Under the pieces are notes generated by a model. That model searched no databases. It saw only the letters and a program-made list of their open reading frames with translations, and was not told where the DNA came from. A stretch of DNA of 64,000 nucleotides from Adineta ricciae (taxonomy: Eukaryota; Rotifera; Eurotatoria; Adinetida; Adinetidae). Shown piece after piece: positions 55,924-64,000 of this stretch (positions within the stretch are counted from its first letter, which is position 1; each line of letters starts with the position of its first letter). Position numbers and translations under genes: made by a program. The DNA lies in contig CAJNOJ010000183.1 in NCBI GenBank assembly GCA_905250025.1, positions 149,790 through 213,789 on the forward strand, read 5' to 3'.

Positions 55924-57215
55924 GAAGAGAAATGAATGTGATGTTAATTAAGTTAAAATTTGCGTGAGCAGCGCATAATTTTCTCCTTTGCTTTTGTTAC
56001 AACATATGGAATAGCTGATATTATTAAGATTTTATGATAAAATAGAGAAAAACATGTTAATCTGTGTTGCTGACGTCAATTTGAACTATTAAAAATGAAA
56101 GAGTTTAGTATTCAAATATTTGAGCTTAGGAAAGCATCATAACCTCGAATATAGGTATGGCCTGAGCTACAGTCTGGCAATGTTGCGGAAATGTGACTTC
56201 CTTCACATTAAACTTACCTGTTTTTTTTTTCCCTTCGCTTATATTGCAACGCTGTGTACAAGAAAACAACATTTTCCATCGGCTTATGGTGATTTAAACA
56301 GCCAACACACGCAGATGCACAACCTCAAGTATAGTTCAAACGAGTAGAATCTGTTAAATGTTCTGCTTTGTCGTTGTTAAGCTCAGTGAAGATGTTGTAG
56401 CGATCGAATTCGCCTAATATAATATTTCATTGCAGCTCTCTCTTGTTACAGCGATTTCTTTAGTTGTGTAAAGAGAAACACGCGCCGAGAACAGAATGAA
56501 AAATGAATTTTTATGTACTCACTGGTATCTACCAGATGCCATGTGAGATCATAAAAGTTAACGACGGCTTATGTAAACAATCGGCAAGCATTTTATGTGA
56601 ATTAAATCATATACGAGGATAAAGCCGATCAAAATGATTACTAACAGCTGTTACATATGCTTTTGAATAAAATATCGAAAGAAATTCCATTACAAAACTG
56701 ATTATAACATATTTGAACAGAGAAATATAATGAACACGACTATATAGATCATCTGTAAACGCTAAGAATGTTTCACTATGAATTATCGACATATCGTATA
56801 TGACCAGAGTTACGGAATCGAAATTTTGAAAAGTAGGATATTTTTTTCTACAGAAGCTATTAGTACTTTCTGAGGGGGCGTATATAAGCACGAATGTCAT
56901 TCAATAGGGTCATCCGATGCATTATGTGTGTTAATTGCGCATGACAAAAGTGCACAAGAATGACCAAATAAACAAACGCAAACACTCAGTTTGTTTTTAC
57001 AACATCATGCCATTCGTTGCGAGAGAAACTAAAATGAAAATTTTGTTCTTGATACTCGAAAATTAAATATTTTCATAATACGCAAAACGAACGCACTTTT
57101 TCACTAGAATGCTTACAGGTAAGATTGATTCACCTACGCATATAAAAAGGCGAGCATACAACTCAGTTTTCATTTCATATTGTTTCAATCGAAACAACAG
57201 TTATACACTAATACT
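55924..57215. other. Intergenic between divergent genes (copy B)
   Basis: About 1.3 kb matching 37982-39578 minus the A-specific insert. Contains the TATA box at 57141-57147. Confidence 0.4.
57141..57147 (+). promoter_or_regulatory. TATA box of HFRGG gene (copy B)
   Basis: TATAAAA in GCATATAAAAAGGCG, 75 bp before the ATG at 57216. Confidence 0.55.
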
Positions 57216-59739
57216 ATGGTACAAACTACGTGTCTTGTGTTGTTCCTATTGTGCATGTCATATAGCATAATCGATGGCTCACATTTTCGTGGTGGTATTA
57301 TTTCATGGTACGTCTCATTCACTATTGTCTTATTACCATCCGTTTGTTATTTCTTCTCTTTTTAGGCGCCCGTTGAATAGTACACCATCGGGTAGCAGTG
57401 CGGATATTCTCATACATCAACGATACTTTTTTGATCGAAAAGCGACCTATTTCGGTGGTCCACCTTATTGTACGGAGGCAGATGTTACTGCTCAAACAAC
57501 CATTCCAGTCGCTGGCACGATGAGCTGTATGGCAAATTGCTCAAGTTCAACTTATTCTGGACTTTCGATTGCTGTGCAAACTACAGATTGTAACACGCTT
57601 CCGATTATTTCATCATGGGGTGGTGAACGTTACGATTTAGTATCATTGCCATTGACAACATCGATTGCAATGGGTTTTGCCGGAAGTGCCTGGTTGACTG
57701 CTCTGTATGGCGGTGGTACTGGTTGGTCAGTTGTTAATCGATTGAACTTAGGTTTGAGACCCGATGGTTTTATCAATAGTAGTCCAGTGACAACGACACT
57801 ACCAGTAGTATTTTATCCCATAGCCACACGAATTACTCATATTATACAAATGGCAGATAATGATGGTACTGACATATTACAATGTCGCTGGTCTACTTCA
57901 GCTAGTGGAAGCAATTACAATCGAGCAGATGAATGTTCAGGTGTTTGCAGTGCATTGCCAGCTGGATATGTCTTAACTGGATCCAATTGTACAGTGTCTT
58001 TTACCCTGCCAACTGCTAATCTATATTATGCATGCTCCATTCAAATTGAAGATTATTATAACAGTGCTGCTACAAGTCCAATGAGCTCTGTTCCAATCGT
58101 ATTTTTATTCTACGGATATACAGCTTCTGGTACTGCATGTTCACAACGTCCTCAAATCATTGGTGTACGACCAAACCGAGGTATGAACTAAGCTGAAATA
58201 CTCATTAACTCTATTATTTCTTTTCATTTATTTTATTCTATAGCCTGTATTGGTGTTCCCATTGGTAAGTTTAGCTAATGAAGATTTTTTTTTGTCTTTG
58301 TTCTAATTCGTTAGAATTTCTATTTCAGGTGTTCAACTGAATGAAACAATAATTGTTCAAACATACTGTCCCGGCCAAGCTATTGTTGATTTCGTCACTA
58401 GTTCACCACTCGGAATGCAGCACAGTGCCATTCTTAATCCAAGTGCTAGTATGTAATCAACTTTAAACAATAAGAATGGAAAAGCTTTGGAATCTAAAAT
58501 TTGAAACTATATTTTAGATACATGGACAATGGTGTTGACATGGACACCGCAAGCATCACAGGCTGGTCCTCAAGGTTTCTGTGCTGGTGCTGTCGACAAT
58601 AGTAGTTTACAATCAGATCCATGGTGTATAACATATCTAGTTGACTATACATCACCAAACATCATTCGTCCGACAGTTGTGCAAGGATCTGCAAGTCCAG
58701 TCGGCACTGTCTTTGCAAATCAATCAATGTTTTCTATTCAAGGTGCGTCTGTTTAGTTGAGTTTGTGCGTTAATCGTTCATGATCGATCGTTCTATTTTA
58801 GCAACAAGTTTAGTTGGTCGTCCAACTCGTAACAACACAAACGTTTGCTTTCATAATGCTACTTCGAACGCAACAGTTCTATGTTATGATGCTGGATATT
58901 CACCGAATGTGATCTACACAGGATACACGATTGTTATTGTTACAAATCTCACATGGACAGCCGGTGCGTTTTACTATGTAACAATGGATAGTGGTTTTGC
59001 AAGTGGAAGCGTGTTTTGTCGTAAGTTATTTGATTGTATCTGGGAATGAAATTAATAGAATGACTTTGACTTGAAAAGATGCGGAGTCAGCACCGATCAC
59101 AGATCCGACGTTTTGGGTATTCAATATTTGGAATCCGGCAGTTTCCAGCACGACCACAACGACGACGACACCCTTCACAACCGCAACGGTGACAACAAAA
59201 CCAACATCAACAACCAGTATCAATACTCTTGTAAGTTCATGTGTATATCATTGATATCTCATATTCGTTTATCTATTGATACAACTAGTTGACAACAACT
59301 GGTATTGTCGTAACAACAACAACACCTATCACAACTAACGCAACAACTACAACTACTTCACCTCCAACTACAACTGGTGAGCAGGAATCTTTTACTATTC
59401 ATATAATTTGAATTTTTCTTCTCTCTTTTAGCTCCAACAACAGCAGGTCCAACGACATCGGGCGCAACAACTGAATCTACAGTTGCTGTGATGTACCCCA
59501 AAGATTTGGTAAGTTACTTGTTCACTTTCGAGTATGACTAAACACATAAATCGATTGAATAGGAAGATGCTTGCAAACAAACAGTCGCCACTATGACAGC
59601 TGTCTTCTCAGTTGTATTGATGCCTGTTTATGCTTTAGCCATGTATGCTGTATTCACCAAAGTAGCAAATACATTCAATCCTGTCAAGATTCAGGCCAAT
59701 ACTCGACACAAACTACGAATGAAACGCATTCTTCATTAA
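57216..59739 (+). CDS. HFRGG-type surface protein with Thr-rich stalk, ten exons, 661 aa
   Basis: Exons 57216-57307, 57366-58180, 58244-58264, 58329-58448, 58518-58742, 58802-59020, 59079-59230, 59289-59376, 59432-59508 and 59563-59739 total exactly 662 codons. A signal peptide is followed by SHFRGGIISWRPL, a motif seen at the mature N-terminus of many uncharacterised secreted proteins of protists and invertebrates. A Cys-containing ectodomain with many N-x-S/T sites follows, then a mucin-like Thr/Pro stretch (residues about 520-595), one membrane segment (VFSVVLMPVYALAMYAVF) and a short basic tail. Probably a type I surface glycoprotein; role unknown. One exon is only 21 bp. Confidence 0.8.
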
Positions 59740-61700
59740 TCAGAGAAAAAAAAATAAACATTCATCTTGAAAAACAGTTTGACATTTTCTTCCCTACATT
59801 TCTTTTACTTAGCTCTCCTTCCATAATGCACGTCCGCATCCTATTCTTCGTGTGTGATTTTGATTGAAAATAAAATTTACCGATATTGGTGATGTCACGA
59901 TATTTTTTGTTCTCTTCAACAAAACTGCGCCTATAGTTCCTCTATAGATAAACGGAGCAAGACAATGTACGAGGTTGATAACTGAACCGAGCATCCACAC
60001 TTTTGATGGATAATTAATAATGTGCAAAATCCATTCTTCCATTTCATTGGCATTATGGATCGAATCTTGCCGATGTGCAATTGTAAAACGCACATCGCTG
60101 TCCATCGCTACAGGTCGCGAATTAGAATAGAATTGATGACGTTCAATGGAATCGAGGGACGTCGACCAATGATACAACTGTTTCTAAGTGACATGCTGAT
60201 CATAAACCTCGTCACAAGTGATAACTCGAACGAATCTGTTGAGTGTAATATTCCATCCCAATGATGATTTCTAGTGTGATGTGTTCGATCAGTGGGATCG
60301 AGATTGTTGTTCAAGCAAGCAACAAGTGAATGTAATGATGATGATAAAATAGACTAAAATTTTGATCACGAGTACGATTTTGTAGGTTTTGAAGTCAGTT
60401 CAAATGATATTCAATGTAATACGTCAGCAAAATGACAAACTTTGCACATCAGTCTCGGCTTTTTCTCCCATCATATTATGTACGTTATAAACTTATAAAT
60501 AGGAAGTCTCTCTATGAGTTGTCTATGATCTAATGCGTAGATGAGACATCTTTATAATAAAGAACCAACGCGATCATTTCTAAGATTTTCTACAAAACGA
60601 GCAGAAGAATAACGGCTGCTAAACTAACGAACTCAAACTGTGTGGAAAGTAGTATTAATATCAGATTTGGAAGGAACTTATTCGATCACGTTTGTTTTAA
60701 CTTAAATAAACATATATAATGTGTTCGAAAATATAACAGTTTCGACCCATCGTAACATGTCTCTTCTGGTATAAATCAGCTTTATAATGTCATTATTTTT
60801 GCGTATTACTCCATAAGTTCAATTATTATTTCAAACGATCTGGATAACTATTGCAATGATTAAAATCAAATCTTTCTTTCAGAATATTGATTATAGTCTA
60901 TACCTTTGATTTAGTTACGAATTTTGCGAATAAAATTCAACTGGAAACAAAGGAAGAAACGTCATTCGTGTTTTATCGGCTAAAGCCAACTGTATCGTAT
61001 TTCTACAAATCGATGAGATTTATTTATTTAAGAGGTATAATTCGAGGTCAATTACATTTGATTATTAGGATGAAGCTATTGCCGCAAAAAATAATGTACT
61101 ATGGAAATGCTTATTTTCGTAACGAGAATTGAATGCACGAGCTGTTGTATAAAAGATGCAAAGTTATGCGTGGAATCTTAAGACTAACTTTCAAATAGAA
61201 GCACAAAAGAAGCAGATGAAACTACTCGTATTTGTGAAAGTAAGACATGGTTGAGTAGCATGGCAATGAAAACGAATACCTTTTCATCTCTCGTAGAAAT
61301 CACAGCGTCAGTGTGCAAAATATATTGGAAAATAGTTATAATTAGTGCATGCGTATTATTAGACGTGCGGACAAAAACCGATATGTGATCAACTAGGGGT
61401 CAGAAAATACTGAGAAAAAATTTCAGTGTGTGTACATGATTATTACAGATGTCGTCTTGAATTAATATCTCTCTCAATTATACAAACGGCGGACATGTGT
61501 CTATTAGTCGAAAATATTGATTGGATCACGTATATAAAATGGGCAAAGAAGCCGACGTTTATTGTTCACTGATTGCCTATAAATATCGCATTCATCATAT
61601 CAACGTTCGTTATCTGAATGCCAAGAAATCTTTAACGGTATGTCCCGAATCTGCAAAAAAATTTTGTTTTATATTCAGTTCTTTAGTATCACTTTGAATT
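59740..61700. other. Sparse region, one possible minus-strand exon
   Basis: A minus-strand frame at 59809-60177 (about 120 aa, with a hydrophobic stretch VWMLGSVINLVHCLAPFIY) could be an exon but has no recognised motif or clear partner exon. From 60330 to 61530 I see only AT-rich DNA. Confidence 0.3.
61531..61539 (+). promoter_or_regulatory. Possible TATA box of small secreted gene
   Basis: TATATAAAA about 170 bp upstream of the ATG at 61701. A possible 5'-UTR intron (GTATGT..TTCAG, about 61637-61679) lies between. Confidence 0.4.
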
Positions 61701-61961
61701 ATGAAAATCTCAATCTTCATTTTGTTTCTGATTATTCTGAGTGCTGTGACTATTGTCGGAATACCTCTATTGTGTGATCTAAGAGGTTACATTCACAGAT
61801 ATCGCACGACGGCTCAAATTAAGGAAATGAATGCAGAAGATATACGGAATACGATCATCACTGAAGTACACAAAGCAACAAATTATTCTATTCCGGAAGT
61901 TCAAGCGAAAGATAACTGTCAACTTCATCGAATGCTCGATCGTATAATCGAGCCTGGTTAA
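61701..61961 (+). CDS. Small secreted or membrane protein, 86 aa
   Basis: ATG at 61701 with a strong hydrophobic N-terminus (about 1-25, signal peptide or anchor), then a polar, probably helical part with LRGYIHRYR, NAEDIRNTII and a C-terminal HRMLDRIIEPG. One internal Cys remains after the presumed cleavage region. No family recognised. A possible donor (GGTTAAG) near the end means a further exon cannot be excluded. Confidence 0.45.
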   Translation: MKISIFILFLIILSAVTIVGIPLLCDLRGYIHRYRTTAQIKEMNAEDIRNTIITEVHKATNYSIPEVQAKDNCQLHRMLDRIIEPG

Positions 61962-62109
61962 GTTTTCTTACGTGAAAAATGACACTTATTGCGAACTCTT
62001 CATCATTGTTAAATAAAAATACATATTAGGATAATCGAATGTCTATTCTTCTAGTACTATTTGCACGTACACATTCGCCCGAAAACGGTTTTTCTTATTT
62101 AGTAGACAA

Positions 62110-62358
62110 TCATAGAACGAATCGTTTTCGTGCTTTTGCTATCAGTCGAAGTTTGTTGCTGCCAACTGTTGACAGATCACAGTGCCAAAAGTCATGCCTC
62201 TTCAGCGAACGATTATGCTCTGTCAGAGTGACTACTGAATCGACGTTTTCATCATTGACATCTGTTTTTGCGCTTAAATTCAAAATTTCGAGATGTGTAT
62301 TGTCGCATACAAGCGCTTTGGATAATTTGTTCACGTCCTGACTACTTCTTCGATTCAT
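62110..62358 (-). pseudogene. Leucine-rich-repeat (NLR/RNI-type) fragment
   Basis: The frame contains LSKALVCDNTHLEILNLSA, then ENVDSVVTLTEHNRSLKR and a following LSTVGSNKLRLIA. That is the L-x-x-L-x-L pattern of about 28-residue ribonuclease-inhibitor-type repeats. Only about 2.5 repeats are present and no neighbouring exons extend it, so I read it as a gene fragment. Confidence 0.5.
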
Positions 62359-62639
62359 TTTTAATGATAAGTCAAGTAACGTAGTGTTTGTTTTGAGCGC
62401 TTTTTCTAAATGTTATACGCCAGTATTAGATATATCGTTTACTCTCTACTATAAAGAGCAAATCTAGTTGATCGATCTATTTCGAAAGATTAGAAGCACG
62501 AATATGTTTAAAACGAAAATTAAATGGATTAACAATGTCTTCTACGCGGTGTCCATCCAGAAGTTTCCATCTTGACGGTGTTGATTACTATATTTGCTGA
62601 GTATGTAATCGCGTGGATCATTGACATTCTCAAAGCAGG

Positions 62640-63260
62640 TAAATTTGAGCTCGGCGCAACAGATCAGTTACCGCCACCTCATCGGTTGTGTGTCTGTTAT
62701 TGGCAGTAATGGTCACATTCTAACGAGACTCGACGAAATAGCTCTACATGCTCAGATTTATGCCGATCAAATTAAGTATTGATGTTCTACATGAAGATAT
62801 TCAACCGAAAATTCAACGAAGCAGAGGCCAATCGAAAGGCAGATGCTGAAGAAATTCATCGATACTACGAGAAAACACGGCAATAGTTGAACGAGCAATT
62901 TCGAAAGGTGCAACAGCATCTGGGAAAAATTTGTGGATGACCGTTTGAGTGAAATTAAAAAGTATATAAAGGAAAAAAGCAAGATCTGACTCATATATCG
63001 CCGTAGCACAATCAGGTCGAACTAGTGAAATCGCTCAGCAAGCTGCACTTATTTGTGAGCGTCATTTAAAGCTAGTAGAACAGAAATCTCAAGACTTTCA
63101 GGAGAAAATCCAAATTTGCGACACTACAATCAAGTAGAAAGTGATAGGGCGGTTACTGAGGCGAAGCGAGCTGGAAATGCAGCAGCAGAAACATTGGACA
63201 AAGTCGAAAAAGTATTTAAACAAATGCAGAAAGAAACGAGAATGTGAAAATCAAGTAGCT
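62640..63260 (+). pseudogene. Degenerate coiled-coil protein gene
   Basis: Pieces in different frames are Glu/Lys/Gln-rich with heptad-like spacing: FNEAEANRKADAEEIHRYYE, LNEQFRKVQQHLGK, AQSGRTSEIAQQAALICERH, EAKRAGNAAAETLDKVEKVF. They are separated by stops and frameshifts. No function can be given. Confidence 0.5.
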
Positions 63261-64000
63261 ATATTATACAAGAACGTTTACGAACACTGCCGTTTTTTAT
63301 CAGTTATTTGCAAGATTTTATACAACTGCATCGTTAATTTGTCTTAGAATATTAACTTTATATTTAAGAAAAAGTAGAGATTTGTTGTTTTATGTTGCTT
63401 GTTTTTCGTTTTGTAATTTTTGTCTGTTCTCTAATCATGAATAATTTATAGACTTACATTTTTTCTTTTAAACTATAAACACATTGCGAAAGCTTTTTTG
63501 TCAGGAGAAGAAAAATACATCTCTGTTGCAGACGAAGGAAAAATAATCGAATGTTCTTCGTCACAATCTTCCGTGAGTAGTTATGTAGTCGCGTAAAGAA
63601 TGTATTTATATATGAAATTTATTTGAAAGTTCTCTTTTCATTTCCGTATCTTAGCTAGTGTTTAACTAGAAGATTGAAAATGTCAAAATCAAAAGATTTC
63701 TCCTTCTTGAGCAGTATTTTGACTTTTTTTTTTCAGATTATTTCTAAAATTTTCTAGGTTTACTATCATCGACTCGTTGGCATCCACTGTAAACGAAGAA
63801 AATCCAAATATTTATGGTGAGAAATACGCGAGGAGCGACGCAAAAACTTCGACTTTTGTATTTCTGAGCATATGGATAAAAGAAAGGTAATTAATATATA
63901 TTTAGCTAGGCTTTGCTTGATTAATAACTATATGTGAAGATTTTAAGAGAATTATTTCAATTCATGATACCGACTTTAACAGTGTTGATGCTCTGGAAGA
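63261..64000. other. AT-rich end of window without supported gene
   Basis: Short open stretches near 63480-63600 and 63770-63850 may be exons of a gene continuing past the window, but I cannot support them. Confidence 0.3.

Larger units (their letters stand above)
40102..57738. repeat. Segmental duplication 2, copy B (17.6 kb)
   Basis: Direct, colinear repeat of 21916-40100. The match ends at 57738 only because copy A ends at the N there. Confidence 0.97.

Noticed and set aside
59026-59223. Val-rich minus-strand frame
   Set aside because: Antisense of the Thr-rich stalk exon of the HFRGG gene.
1-64000. CRISPR arrays, tRNA or rRNA genes, telomeric repeat arrays
   Set aside because: None seen by eye: no regularly spaced repeat-spacer pattern, cloverleaf-like tRNA boxes or tandem telomere-type hexamers.

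Overview
The window looks like nuclear DNA of a small-genome invertebrate, most likely a bdelloid rotifer (inference). The support is AT-rich sequence, tightly packed genes with introns of about 45-65 bp bounded by GT/AG, LDLa/EGF/7TM receptors and PAN/NHL-propeller proteins of kinds abundant in those animals, two genes of bacterial or fungal flavour (a PHB-depolymerase-like esterase and a linalool dehydratase/isomerase-like protein), and near-identical gene blocks repeated in tandem. There is no bacterial operon structure. Single N characters stand at 8063, 15651, 17149 and 40101. They look like contig joins, and three of them lie exactly where a duplicated block starts or stops.

Layout. 1-970: 3' part of a TIKI-like gene. 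1265-7222: a ten-exon gene for a Rel-homology-like protein (minus), a rhodopsin-like GPCR and a secreted PHB-depolymerase-like esterase (plus). 7251-8062: a decayed short-chain dehydrogenase and a small GC-richer repeat. 8064-13016: a second copy of the 1752-6705 block, cut at both ends. 13017-15650: repeat DNA, with a 160-bp tandem repeat and inverted copies of it. 15652-21450: fragments, a carboxylesterase pseudogene and an unrecognised multi-exon gene with a partial copy.

21916-40100 (copy A) and 40102-57738 (copy B) are two versions of one block of about 18 kb. Each holds a cytochrome P450, a tiny Gly/Tyr/His-rich membrane protein, an LDI-like protein, a PAN/NHL protein, a small HAD phosphatase-like protein, a GPCR, a PLA2-like secreted protein, a giant LDLa/EGF/7TM receptor and the start of a secreted HFRGG protein. 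Damage is complementary. The P450 is broken in A and intact in B. The LDI and PLA2 genes are intact in A and broken in B. The HFRGG gene is cut in A and complete (ten exons, to 59739) in B. The remaining genes are intact in both copies.

59740-64000 is sparse: a small secreted protein, a leucine-rich-repeat fragment and a degenerate coiled-coil gene.

The pairs may be real tandem duplicates, or diverged haplotypes/homeologues laid end to end by scaffolding. The sequence alone cannot decide, but the N positions favour a scaffolding contribution. Spliced models were built by hand from GT/AG sites and reading-frame continuity. Family assignments are from remembered motifs, not searches.
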